From: Alphaproteobacteria bacterium UBA6411
GTDB taxonomy: Bacteria; Pseudomonadota; Alphaproteobacteria; CAAGCB01; CAG-977
DNA length: 56,558 nucleotides
Assembly: GCA_002438565.1 (NCBI GenBank)
Contig: DJPN01000016.1
Location: 1-56,558, forward strand
Reading direction: 5' to 3'
Within the stretch, counting starts at the first letter, position 1, and each line of letters opens with the position of its first letter. The position numbers and the translations under genes were made by a program. The notes under the pieces are model-generated. The model was given only the letters and a program-made list of their open reading frames with translations. It ran no database searches and was not told the origin of the DNA. Below are positions 42,589-50,796 of the stretch, piece after piece.

Positions 42589-44322
42589 ATGATGAAACAG
42601 GCTTTTGCTTTTTTGCAGAAAATCGGAAAATCGCTGATGCTGCCCGTTGCCGTTCTGCCTGTGGCGGGGCTGCTGCTGGGCATCGGGTCGGGGCTGCTGA
42701 ACGCGGATGTTTCGTGGATTCCGCCCTTGATTCCCCAAGTCATGAGCCAAAGCGGCAACGTGATTTTCGACAACCTGCCTTTGATTTTTGCAATCGGCAC
42801 GACGTTGGGCTTGACCGACAACGACGGGGTGGCGGCTTTGGCGGCGGTCGTGGGGTTTTTGGTTTTGCAAGCCTCGATGGGCGTTATGGCGGACGTGCTG
42901 TGGTATCACGTTTCCGCCGAACAGGAAACGCTGGGCGTTTTGGCGCAAGCTTTGGATTACGACGTGGCTTTTGTGCGCAAAATCGTTTCGACCAACGTCG
43001 GAATCAAAACGATTCAAACGGGCGTGTTCGGCGGAATGTTCGTCGGCATTGTTGCGGCGTACATTTACAAAAGATTCTATAAAATCCAGCTGCCGCCGTA
43101 TTTGGGATTTTTCGCGGGCAAGCGTTCCGTTCCGATTATAACGGCTTTGGCGGCGATTGTTCTGGGTGTGCTGTTGAGCTTTGTCTGGCCGCCGATACAG
43201 GAAAAAATCAACGCGTTTTCGATGTGGGCGGCGTACAGCTCCCCCGTGGTGGCGGGCGCGGCCTACGGTTTTGTCGAAAGGCTGCTGCTGCCGTTCGGCC
43301 TGCACCATATTTGGAACGTGCCGTTCTTTTTTGAAATCGGACAGTACGTCAACAAAGCGGGCGAGCTGGTCACGGGCGACATTCCCCGATTCTTTGCGGG
43401 CGACGCGACGGCGGGGATTTTGGGCGGCGGATTCCTTATCAAGATGTTCGGCTTGCCTGCCGCGGCTTTGGCGATTTTCCATACCGCCAGGCCCGAAAAC
43501 AGACTGAAAGTCGGCGGCATTATGGCTTCGGGCGCGCTGACCGCGTTTTTGACGGGCATTACCGAACCGCTGGAGTTCACTTTTTTGTTCGTTGCGCCGA
43601 TGCTGTACTTTGTCCATGCGGTCATGGTCGGATCGGCGTTTGCGGTCATCAACCTGACGGGCGCGCATATCGGCTACACGTTTTCGCAGGGCGCAATCGA
43701 CTATATGCTGTTTTACGCGCTGGATACCAAGCCGTGGATGGTTTTCGTTCTGGGACCCGTTTACGCCATGCTCTATTATGCCGTTTTCCGCTTTTTCATT
43801 ACGGCGTTCGATATGAAGACTCCGGGACGCGAAGCTGAATCGCCCAAGCAGGACGAAACGGTTGCTTCAAACGGCGATATGGCGGCGAAACTGGTCGCGG
43901 CGTTCGGCGGCAAGGAAAACATCGAAGCTTTGGACGCGTGCATCACCCGCTTGCGCTTGGTTGTCCAGGATGTCGACAAGGTTTCGGACGATGTTTTGAA
44001 AAAACTGGGGGCAAGCGGCGTCATGCGCATCGGGCAGAACGTCCAAGCCGTGTTCGGCACTCATTCCGAAATTCTGAAAACGGAAATGGAGGAATATCTG
44101 CAGGGCAAAACGCCTGCGGCAGCCCTTCCGTCCGAAGCGGTGACGCGGGCTTTGGGCGGCGCGGCGAACATCAAGCACACCGTCAAAACGGCGGACGGCG
44201 GCGCGCACGTCACGCTGAAAAACAGCGCGAAAATCGACGAAGACGCTTTGCGCCAAGCGGGGATTGAGCTGATGTACAAATTGGAAAGCGGGGCGGTGTA
44301 CATTGCGCCGTTTATCCCTTGA
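42589..44322 (+). CDS. PTS permease EIIC-EIIB with a second degenerate EIIB, NagE-like
   Basis: The 577-residue protein has an N-terminal EIIC membrane domain (about residues 1-410; LPVAVLPVAGLLLGIG, GITEPLEFTFLF) of the glucose/N-acetylglucosamine superfamily and an EIIB domain with the phosphorylatable Cys 451 in ALDACITRLRL. A second EIIB-like repeat over about 505-577 (ALGGAANIKHTVKTADGG) lacks the Cys and is non-catalytic. With the EIIA-HPr-EI fusion next door it would form a self-contained two-gene PTS that imports and phosphorylates GlcNAc or glucose. Which sugar is not decidable from sequence; GlcNAc is favoured by the NagF/NagE-like arrangement. Confidence 0.9.
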   Translation: MMKQAFAFLQKIGKSLMLPVAVLPVAGLLLGIGSGLLNADVSWIPPLIPQVMSQSGNVIFDNLPLIFAIGTTLGLTDNDGVAALAAVVGFLVLQASMGVMADVLWYHVSAEQETLGVLAQALDYDVAFVRKIVSTNVGIKTIQTGVFGGMFVGIVAAYIYKRFYKIQLPPYLGFFAGKRSVPIITALAAIVLGVLLSFVWPPIQEKINAFSMWAAYSSPVVAGAAYGFVERLLLPFGLHHIWNVPFFFEIGQYVNKAGELVTGDIPRFFAGDATAGILGGGFLIKMFGLPAAALAIFHTARPENRLKVGGIMASGALTAFLTGITEPLEFTFLFVAPMLYFVHAVMVGSAFAVINLTGAHIGYTFSQGAIDYMLFYALDTKPWMVFVLGPVYAMLYYAVFRFFITAFDMKTPGREAESPKQDETVASNGDMAAKLVAAFGGKENIEALDACITRLRLVVQDVDKVSDDVLKKLGASGVMRIGQNVQAVFGTHSEILKTEMEEYLQGKTPAAALPSEAVTRALGGAANIKHTVKTADGGAHVTLKNSAKIDEDALRQAGIELMYKLESGAVYIAPFIP

Positions 44323-44375
44323 AAAAATTTTTGAAGCAATCTAAAGTACGGGAAACCAACAAAGGAGTTTTGATA

Positions 44376-44951
44376 ATGAAATCAATCAAAGGCACGAAAA
44401 CCGAAAAAAATCTGCTGATAACGTTTGCGGGCGAATCGCAGGCGCGCATGCGTTACACGTTCTGGGCGTCCGCCGCGAAAAAGGAAGGCTATGAGCAAAT
44501 CGCCGCCATTTTCACGGAAACCGCCGAACAGGAAAAGGAACACGGCAAGCGCATGTTCAAATTCTTGGAGGGCGGGGACGTCGAAATCACTGCGTCCTAT
44601 CCCGCGGGACAAATCCGTTCGACGCTTGAAAATTTAAGCGAAGCCGCCAAAGGCGAAGAACACGAATATATGGAGCTTTATCCCGCCTGCGCCGATGTCG
44701 CGGATGCCGAGGGCTTTCCCGAAATCGCGGAAATGTACCGCGCGGTTTCCGTTGCCGAAAAATTCCACGCCGAACGTTACCGCGCTTTGGAAAAGAATAT
44801 TAAAGAGGGGCATGTTTTTGAACGCACGGCGGATAAAAAATGGCGCTGCCGCAACTGCGGCTATGTGTACGAGGGCAAAGAAGCCCCCGAAATCTGCCCC
44901 GCTTGCCTGCATCCGCGCGCCTATTACGAAATCGCCGCCGAAAATTATTAA
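44376..44951 (+). CDS. rbr: Rubrerythrin
   Basis: From the ATG at 44376 (AAAGGAG upstream) the 191-residue protein has the four-helix di-iron domain with FAGESQARMRY, AEQEKEHGKR, EEHEYMEL and AEKFHAERY, and a C-terminal rubredoxin-like CRNCGYVYEG...CPAC site. It reduces hydrogen peroxide with electrons from rubredoxin or NADH-dependent reductases and is typical of anaerobes. The frame is open for 19 codons upstream, but those lie in the leader. A perfect-stem terminator follows. Confidence 0.97.
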   Translation: MKSIKGTKTEKNLLITFAGESQARMRYTFWASAAKKEGYEQIAAIFTETAEQEKEHGKRMFKFLEGGDVEITASYPAGQIRSTLENLSEAAKGEEHEYMELYPACADVADAEGFPEIAEMYRAVSVAEKFHAERYRALEKNIKEGHVFERTADKKWRCRNCGYVYEGKEAPEICPACLHPRAYYEIAAENY

Positions 44952-44970
44952 GGTTTAAAGCGGCAATAAA

Positions 44971-45005
44971 AAAACAGCCTTTCGTTTGAAAGGCTGTTTT
45001 TGTTT
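44971..45005 (+). terminator. Terminator after rubrerythrin
   Basis: AAAACAGCCTTTC at 44971-44983 pairs perfectly with GAAAGGCTGTTTT at 44988-45000 around GTTT, followed by T residues. The A-rich left flank could also help end the minus-strand gene that stops at 45015. Confidence 0.88.
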
Positions 45006-45014
45006 GACGGGACA

Positions 45015-46019
45015 TTAACGCCCTCGGTTGTTTCCGCCGCGGTTGAGCGTGTTGTTTCTGGTGTTGGAATTTGCGTTGTTGCGCTGATTCCTGTGCGCCA
45101 GATCCAAAATTTTGCTGCGGCTTGATTTTGTATGATTTTTTTCCTGTTGAACGGCTTTCGCGCGGGATTTGTTCTGTTTGGCTTGCCGTCTTTGGCTCTC
45201 TTTTGCCGATTGAGCTTCTTGAGTGGCTTTTCCTGCAGCCTGCAAAGTGCGTTTGCCTCTCTTTTTCGGCTGTTCTTTGCTCTTTTCGGCGGTTTTTCCG
45301 CTTTTTTCTTTTTTGTCGCCTTTGCTTTCTTTGCCGTCTTTTCTTTCTTTGCCGTCTTTTCTTTTGATTTTTTTGCGGGGACGTTTTTCATTGCCGCCCT
45401 TGCCGTTGTTTTCGGCGCCGTCTTTTTGCTGTTCTTTGGACTGTTTTTCGGCTGCCCGTTTTTGGGATTCCTGGACTTGTTTTTCAATATCCTTTACGGT
45501 TTTTCCCGTTACAGGCTTTCCTTCGGCGTCGACGATTTTATCGCCTTTCTGGATTTTGTAATCATCCAGCATAATCAAGTTGCCCTTGTCGTCGTAAGTG
45601 CGTTCTTTTGCTGCGGCGGCGTTCAGCGTGCCGTCCTCGTTGGCCAAAGGCTTGCGCGCGGCTTCTTGCGCTTTTTTTCTGGATTCTTTGACTGCCATGG
45701 CCATTTGACGTTTTTCGGCGGCTCTTTCCAACCGGTTGGAAATGGCGCGGTCAATGACGTCGCCCGCCCATTCCAAGTTGTTGATGGCAAAATCCCACAA
45801 CCGCCCCGACAGCATGTTGACCAGCCAGTCGGAAACGTTGTCTTCGTTGCCCAAATCCAGAACTTGGAATTCTTTTCTGGGCTTTTTCTCTTTGGTCATT
45901 TCTTCGATTTGCCGGTCGCCGAATTCACCGACGTTTTCTTCGCCCTGTTCGTTTTCCTTGTCGGCGGCCAGAGCCTTGTCGTCTTTGATTTTCGTTTCTT
46001 TGGTATCTTTTTGTGCCAT
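45015..46019 (-). CDS. Lysine-rich low-complexity protein, cluster member
   Basis: From the ATG at 46019 (GGAG upstream) the product is 334 residues. Residues about 35-110 contain a folded-looking helical segment (VSDWLVNMLSGRLWDFAINN), followed by a short beta-like part (GNLIMLDDYKIQKGDKIVD) and then over 130 residues of Lys/Arg/Glu/Gln-rich low complexity with repeated KDGKERKDGKE. It ends in an Asn/Arg-rich tail. There is no leader or membrane helix. I do not recognise it. It has its own excellent promoter and is divergent, with the next gene, from the VirB6-like series. A nucleic-acid-binding or scaffold role is possible from composition. Confidence 0.65.
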   Translation of the reverse strand: MAQKDTKETKIKDDKALAADKENEQGEENVGEFGDRQIEEMTKEKKPRKEFQVLDLGNEDNVSDWLVNMLSGRLWDFAINNLEWAGDVIDRAISNRLERAAEKRQMAMAVKESRKKAQEAARKPLANEDGTLNAAAAKERTYDDKGNLIMLDDYKIQKGDKIVDAEGKPVTGKTVKDIEKQVQESQKRAAEKQSKEQQKDGAENNGKGGNEKRPRKKIKRKDGKERKDGKESKGDKKEKSGKTAEKSKEQPKKRGKRTLQAAGKATQEAQSAKESQRRQAKQNKSRAKAVQQEKNHTKSSRSKILDLAHRNQRNNANSNTRNNTLNRGGNNRGR

Positions 46020-46052
46020 GGGATTGCTCCGTTTGCTATTCATTTAATTTAA

Positions 46053-46081
46053 AGTATACAGAAACGCGCCCTTTTTGTCCA
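46053..46081 (-). promoter_or_regulatory. Promoter of the lysine-rich gene
   Basis: On the minus strand TGGACA (46076-46081) and TATACT (46053-46058) are separated by 17 bases, each matching five of six consensus positions. The start codon is 34 bases from the -10 box. This shows the gene is transcribed separately from the one behind it. Confidence 0.6.
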
Positions 46082-46107
46082 GAGCGTCATTAAAAATTCA
46101 TACGGCG

Positions 46108-47121
46108 TCAGACTTTCAGATTTTTCAAAAAAGACGCCAGCCGCTTGTTGACGGCGCGCGCTTCCTTGGGACCCGCGGGGACAAGGCCGAAAAACTTTCT
46201 GGGCAGCCGCTCCATTTGAATCGGTGAAAAATACAGCGGATTCGTAATCAGCGTTCGGTATGCCTTTTCGGGATCTTTTTTGGCCAAAGTGAAATAGTTG
46301 TTAATCAGTTTGGTCGCGTTGACGGGGAAGCCTTTGCGCTGAATTGCGACGATGAAGTCGTGCTTCATGGCTTTTTCCTCTTCCTCCATGGAACGGATGT
46401 CGTCGACGATATCCTGCTGCTCCTTGTCGATTTCGTGCAGGGCAAGCTTTTGGCGAACCATTTTCATATCCGACAAAACCAGCAGAAAAGCCAGCACGAT
46501 TTGCTGGGCGGAGCTTAAAGCGTCCTGCTGGGAGGCGCGGCGAACCTCGCGGTCGATTAAATCTTCGACGGACATTTTGCTGTGCATGACGCGTTCCATC
46601 CCCGGAATGAAAGGCGCCAGTTCGTCCAAATCGCTGAGCAGCGCGTCGTAAATGTCTTCGTCCACGGATTCCAGCAGCTCGGTGGCTTCCAAAGTGTCCT
46701 TGGGCAAATCAATCAGCATCGGCGGAAATTTGTAGCCGTCGCGCTGGGCGTTCGATTCCGCCAGAGTGCGGGCGAAAATGTAAAGCAGAAAAAGCTTTTC
46801 CGGAATTTTTTTGCGCGCGTCGATGCGGTCGATGATGTCGTCGGGAACTTCGTAAATCAACGGCTTGATTTCCCTGCCGCGGGCAAAACGGCGCACGGGA
46901 CCGGACGGCGCCGGCGCGACAGGACGCGCGGCGGGCGCGGATACGGCGGGTGCGGGGGCGACGGGGCGCTTGACGGGGACTTTGACCAGAACGGGGCGTT
47001 TGACGGGAACTTTTATCATCGCAGGCGCGGCGGGCGCAGGCGCAACGGGGCGCTTGACCAGCACTTTGATTTTTTTGACCAGCACCGTTTTTTGAACAGG
47101 CGCAGAAGAATCCGTAACCAT
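46108..47121 (-). CDS. Protein with a VKRPVAPAPA repeat linker and helical C-terminus
   Basis: The likely start is ATG 47121 (337 residues), because the open frame's TTG at 47190 falls inside a -35 box. Residues about 10-80 are a Pro/Ala/Val/Lys-rich linker with repeats such as VKRPVAPAPA and VPVKRPVLVK. The rest is a charged, helical domain (about 85-337) with no signal peptide or membrane helix. I do not recognise a family. The extended linker suggests a protein that bridges or projects. It is the first gene of the minus-strand arm facing the VirB6-like series. Confidence 0.65.
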   Translation of the reverse strand: MVTDSSAPVQKTVLVKKIKVLVKRPVAPAPAAPAMIKVPVKRPVLVKVPVKRPVAPAPAVSAPAARPVAPAPSGPVRRFARGREIKPLIYEVPDDIIDRIDARKKIPEKLFLLYIFARTLAESNAQRDGYKFPPMLIDLPKDTLEATELLESVDEDIYDALLSDLDELAPFIPGMERVMHSKMSVEDLIDREVRRASQQDALSSAQQIVLAFLLVLSDMKMVRQKLALHEIDKEQQDIVDDIRSMEEEEKAMKHDFIVAIQRKGFPVNATKLINNYFTLAKKDPEKAYRTLITNPLYFSPIQMERLPRKFFGLVPAGPKEARAVNKRLASFLKNLKV

Positions 47122-47161
47122 GACCGTTCCGTCAGACAATGTAAAACCGATACTTTCTCCA

Positions 47162-47190
47162 TTTATAAAGGAACAAGGAACGGAAGTCAA
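47162..47190 (-). promoter_or_regulatory. Minus-strand promoter of the Pro/Ala-repeat gene
   Basis: TTGACT (47185-47190) and TATAAA (47162-47167) are separated by exactly 17 bases on the minus strand, each matching five of six positions. The start of transcription would be near 47155, giving a leader of about 34 bases before ATG 47121. Confidence 0.6.
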
Positions 47191-47240
47191 AAGACTTTTG
47201 AAGTTTGCGACGTGCCGGAAACCGGCTGTATTTTTTTGGT

Positions 47241-47269
47241 TTGTACAGAAATCAAAAAAATGTCATACT
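47241..47269 (+). promoter_or_regulatory. Plus-strand promoter candidate of the VirB6-like series
   Basis: TTGTAC at 47241-47246 and CATACT at 47264-47269 are 17 bases apart, about 95 bases before the first VirB6-like ATG. The matches are four of six for each box. It diverges from the minus-strand promoter about 50 bases away. Confidence 0.35.
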
Positions 47270-47314
47270 TCTACAGGCTGTTTTATATTACCATAGAAAC
47301 AATGGTAGAAGTAT
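47265..47314 (+). promoter_or_regulatory. Overlapping inverted repeats upstream of the VirB6-like series
   Basis: ATACTTCTAC at 47265-47274 is perfectly complementary to GTAGAAGTAT at 47305-47314. An alternative stem TACCAT (47289-47294) with ATGGTA (47302-47307) shares bases with the right arm, so the two hairpins are mutually exclusive in RNA. The outer repeat starts at the -10 box. It is either an operator or a leader switch for the cluster. Confidence 0.5.
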
Positions 47315-47362
47315 CCGCGTTTTACGGGCGGGCGGCATATCCGGTCTGAAAGGGTTGTTCAA

Positions 47363-49084
47363 ATGATGAAAATTCAGCACAAAAAAGCGGTTAATCTGTT
47401 GTTTTCCGTGTGGATTTTGATAGCTTCTTTCTGCGCGCCGTACAAGGCTATGGCGGGCTTTTTGGAAGCCGAGCCGTTCAATGCGGACTGCGCCCCTTTG
47501 AGCGAATACACCAGCCGCGCCAATGAAGACCGCTGGTGGGAAAAACCGTTCGAGGTCGTCAGTCAGGCCGCCGTCAAATTCGGGGATGAAACCTTTAAAA
47601 AAGTCGCTCCGGGGGCGGTCGATTTGGTTGCCGTCGGGCTGGGGCTGTGGTTGGCGGTGTTTTGTTTGAAGTGGGTCGGAAGCATGACGGAAACCGATCC
47701 GCTGGAAAAACTGACGCAGGTTTTCGGCATGATGATGAAAGCGTGCATCGCCGCGGGATTGCTGAAGAATCAAAGCTACTTTTTCGGATACTTCGTTGAA
47801 CCGATTTTATCCGCGGGCGCGGGCATGGCGGGCTTGAGCGGCGGCGGCGGATCCGGATTGGGCGCGACAATCGAACCGATGAAAAAAATTCTGGACAATG
47901 CGCACATCGCCATGGCGCAGACGCAGGCGCTGGGCAATCTGGCCATGTGCATTTCCCATATTTACAAAATTGAAATTTTTAAGATTGAATTTGCGGGCGG
48001 CATTTTGGATCCCAGCGTGTGGGCGAACGGCTGCGCCGTGTTCTGCATTACATGGGCGCTGATGGTGTGCTGGCCGATTTTGATTTTCGACGCGCTGTTC
48101 CGTTTGGGCATTACGGCCGCGCTGTGCCCGATGTTCATCGCGGCGTGGGTGTTCCCGATAACGACGAAATTCGCCGTCAAAGGGCTGAATTCGTTTTTGA
48201 ACATCGCGTTTTTCTATGTCTGCTTGAACTTCGCGATTAAAATCGGGATGAAACTGCTGGAAGGCGCCAGCGGTCTGGAAACGCTGATTCCCGATACGGA
48301 TGACGCCAAAACCGAAACTGTGTGTCTGCTGAAAATCGGCGGCGGCGAAGGGTTGGCGCACTGCAACGAGTATGCGGGCGAAAGCAGTTCCATGGGCTTG
48401 ATGATTTTGGCGGCGTGCGCGTTCTACTGCATTTTGTTCTTGAAACAGGCGACCGTGTTCGCAAACTATTTTTCGGATGTCGCGTTTTCAAACGATACGG
48501 CGTTCCAGGCCGCCAAAGCTACCGGCAATATGGCTATAAAAGGAGCTTCTATCGGCTTGAAAACAGGAGCGGCGGGAATGGATAAAATCAGCCAAGGACT
48601 GGACAGACGCGCCGCGCGCACGGTTGAAAAGGGACGCAAAAAAGGCGGCGTGTTTGAAAGCTCCCGAGAGGAAAAACGCTACATGCGGGCGGAACAGCGT
48701 TTGCGCGACCGCGGATTCCTGGACAAGAAAACGGGGGCGGAAACCGAAGCGTACGGACAGTTGCTGCGCAACGGCAGACGCCGTCAGTTCATGAACTTTG
48801 TGACGGGCGGTGTTTTGGGCAAGGAAGGTTTGCTGTATAAGAACAACAATTACAAAACTTGGGCGGGACCGCGCGAAGCCAAAGACGTTGCCAATATCCA
48901 AAAGGATTACGAGGATTACGCGGCTTCTCTTGCCAGCGGAAGCGACAAGAAGATTTATAAGGATTTGCTGAAAGACAAGTACGGGGAACCTGACAAGCCT
49001 GCCAGCGCGGGGCGCATGTCCATGATGATGCCGACGGGAATGGTTCCCCCTACCGGTTCGGGAACGGGCAAATCGGAAAAATAG
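47363..49084 (+). CDS. VirB6/TrbL-like membrane protein, paralogue 1
   Basis: The 573-residue protein has a leader-like segment (residues 11-31, cleavage near AMA), then hydrophobic helices around 85-106, 118-135, 215-255, 268-295 and 345-372, typical of VirB6/TrbL inner-membrane subunits of type IV secretion systems. The region PILIFDALFRLGITAALCP aligns with the same region of paralogues 2 and 3. The C-terminal 190 residues are soluble, basic and probably coiled. It starts with ATGATG at 47363. The VirB6/TrbL family assignment is by topology and by this motif, not by a database search. Confidence 0.72.
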   Translation: MMKIQHKKAVNLLFSVWILIASFCAPYKAMAGFLEAEPFNADCAPLSEYTSRANEDRWWEKPFEVVSQAAVKFGDETFKKVAPGAVDLVAVGLGLWLAVFCLKWVGSMTETDPLEKLTQVFGMMMKACIAAGLLKNQSYFFGYFVEPILSAGAGMAGLSGGGGSGLGATIEPMKKILDNAHIAMAQTQALGNLAMCISHIYKIEIFKIEFAGGILDPSVWANGCAVFCITWALMVCWPILIFDALFRLGITAALCPMFIAAWVFPITTKFAVKGLNSFLNIAFFYVCLNFAIKIGMKLLEGASGLETLIPDTDDAKTETVCLLKIGGGEGLAHCNEYAGESSSMGLMILAACAFYCILFLKQATVFANYFSDVAFSNDTAFQAAKATGNMAIKGASIGLKTGAAGMDKISQGLDRRAARTVEKGRKKGGVFESSREEKRYMRAEQRLRDRGFLDKKTGAETEAYGQLLRNGRRRQFMNFVTGGVLGKEGLLYKNNNYKTWAGPREAKDVANIQKDYEDYAASLASGSDKKIYKDLLKDKYGEPDKPASAGRMSMMMPTGMVPPTGSGTGKSEK

Positions 49085-49111
49085 TTTTCCGAATCGCAAA
49101 GGATGACTGAC

Positions 49112-50581
49112 ATGAATACGGTAAAGGGTAGAAAACGGTTTTGGCGAAAATGCGCAAAGTTTTTGTGCATGGCGCTGATTGTCGCCTTTGCCTGTATGCT
49201 GTCCGCCTGTGAAGACGATGACGAAGTTACTGACCTCCTAAACACCGTCCAGGGAAAAGACAGCGGAGAGCAGACTGTCAATGCCAAAAAACTGGGGGAC
49301 AGCTGCTGGGTTTGTCCTTTGTTCCAGCTGGCGATGGAAACGTCCGAACAGATGTACAAAGAATTGATTCCCAAGGTCGCGTCGGGGGCTTTGCCTTTGC
49401 TGGGGGTTATTTACGGGCTGTGGCTGGCTGTCAGAGTTTTGAAATATGTGGGATCAATGCACGAACCCAACCAGCCCGAATTCTGGAAAGATATCGGCAA
49501 GCAGACCTTTTGGGCGGCCATGGGTGCGGCGATGCTGAGCCAGATTAACTGGTGCGCCGATTTCGTCCAAGGGCTGTTTTCGGGCTTTGTCGATTTCGGG
49601 GTTGCCGTCGTATCCGATTTGCCGATTCCGGGCGGCAATATTTCATGCCCGCAGGGGGATCCGAAGGGAGCGTTCGTCTGCTTGCTGACGGCTATGCAGA
49701 AAAAACTGAACGTCGGGCAGGACGTGTCGCTGCTGTCCATGGTTTTCGGCGATTTTGTCACGATTATCATGGGATTGGGCGGTTATGTGATGTCCATTGT
49801 CATGGGGCTGTATTTTCCGATGCTGTTGATGGACGGCGTGTTCAGAATGTCGTTGGTGATGGCGTTTTTGCCGCTGGGCGTCGTGTCGCTGTGTTTCCAG
49901 TGCTTGCGCAGTTATGTCGGCAAAATCGTATCGGCGATTATTTCAATCGGTTTGCAAATCGTCGGGCTGTCGATTTTTGTCGCCATGGCCGCGGGCGTGC
50001 TGAACAAATACATTGAAGAATACGAACCGCTGTTGAAAAACCCGATGGGATTTTTGAACAACGTGGCGGCGGTTGCCAAATTCGTCGACGGATCGCCGGG
50101 GCTGATCGGCTTTATCTTTGTTTGCTTCTTCCTGATTTTGTTTGCGGGCGTGATTATGGACATTATGGCGTCGTTCGGGGGATTGTCGCCGTCCAACGTA
50201 ATGGGCGGCGCGGTGTTGGCCATGCGCGGAACGGCTCAGACCATGCAGAAATTCGCTCAATACGGCGTTAACCGTGTCGATCGCATCAAGGATCGCAGAG
50301 CCAAGGCGACCATTGAAGCGGCCAAACGCGGACGAAATGTCGATTCCGTAAGATTGTCGCAGGCAAAGGAACGTATGGAAAACCGCGGATTCATGCAAAA
50401 AGACAAAAACGGCAAGCTGCAAAAAACGCAGGCGTACGACAACTTGGACAAACGCGGCGCGCGGGCGTTTTTGGGACGTGTTCAGCAGGATTGGCAGTCC
50501 GGCGGCGGCGCGCAGACGGCGGCAAGGGAAAACGCGTCGTCAAATAAAACGACCAGCTCGTTTAAAGAAGGTTATATTTAA
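49112..50581 (+). CDS. VirB6/TrbL-like membrane lipoprotein, paralogue 2
   Basis: From ATG 49112 (AAAGGA eight bases upstream; the ATG at 49103 abuts it) the product is 489 residues. It has a lipoprotein signal (MLSAC, Cys 33), a CWVC motif at 65-68, and membrane helices around 90-108, 118-150, 210-285 and 340-362. PMLLMDGVFRMSLVMAFLP matches paralogue 1's PILIFDALFRLGI segment. The C-terminal 110 residues are charged and helical (RVDRIKDRRAKATIEAAKRG). It starts 28 bases after paralogue 1. Confidence 0.72.
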   Translation: MNTVKGRKRFWRKCAKFLCMALIVAFACMLSACEDDDEVTDLLNTVQGKDSGEQTVNAKKLGDSCWVCPLFQLAMETSEQMYKELIPKVASGALPLLGVIYGLWLAVRVLKYVGSMHEPNQPEFWKDIGKQTFWAAMGAAMLSQINWCADFVQGLFSGFVDFGVAVVSDLPIPGGNISCPQGDPKGAFVCLLTAMQKKLNVGQDVSLLSMVFGDFVTIIMGLGGYVMSIVMGLYFPMLLMDGVFRMSLVMAFLPLGVVSLCFQCLRSYVGKIVSAIISIGLQIVGLSIFVAMAAGVLNKYIEEYEPLLKNPMGFLNNVAAVAKFVDGSPGLIGFIFVCFFLILFAGVIMDIMASFGGLSPSNVMGGAVLAMRGTAQTMQKFAQYGVNRVDRIKDRRAKATIEAAKRGRNVDSVRLSQAKERMENRGFMQKDKNGKLQKTQAYDNLDKRGARAFLGRVQQDWQSGGGAQTAARENASSNKTTSSFKEGYI

Positions 50582-50596
50582 TACGGCTGAGGGCAG

Positions 50597-50767
50597 ATGT
50601 CGCGTTGGAAACAGTATGTGGTGTTCGGAGGTTCGGTTTATCTGATTCAAACCGATTTGATACAGGGAGTTTTGCACGGCAAGGGATTTTACATCGGGTT
50701 GTTTTCGTTCATAGGCGTGTTGCTGATTGTTGCGGTCATTCAGACAATCCGCTTGAAAAAACGGTGA
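50597..50767 (+). CDS. Small membrane protein (56 residues)
   Basis: A short frame between the second and third VirB6-like genes encodes a 56-residue protein. It begins MSRWKQYVVFGGSVYL, has one hydrophobic helix at about residues 33-49 (IGLFSFIGVLLIVAVIQ) and ends in a basic tail RLKKR. A purine-rich GAGGG precedes the ATG by suitable spacing. It fits the gap exactly (15 bases after one gene, 29 before the next), with good codon use. Small membrane subunits near VirB6 proteins are often VirB2/VirB3-like or entry-exclusion proteins, but this sequence does not clearly match any. Confidence 0.65.
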   Translation: MSRWKQYVVFGGSVYLIQTDLIQGVLHGKGFYIGLFSFIGVLLIVAVIQTIRLKKR

Positions 50768-50796
50768 AAAGCGTGCGGCGAAAGAAAGGCTTTGAT

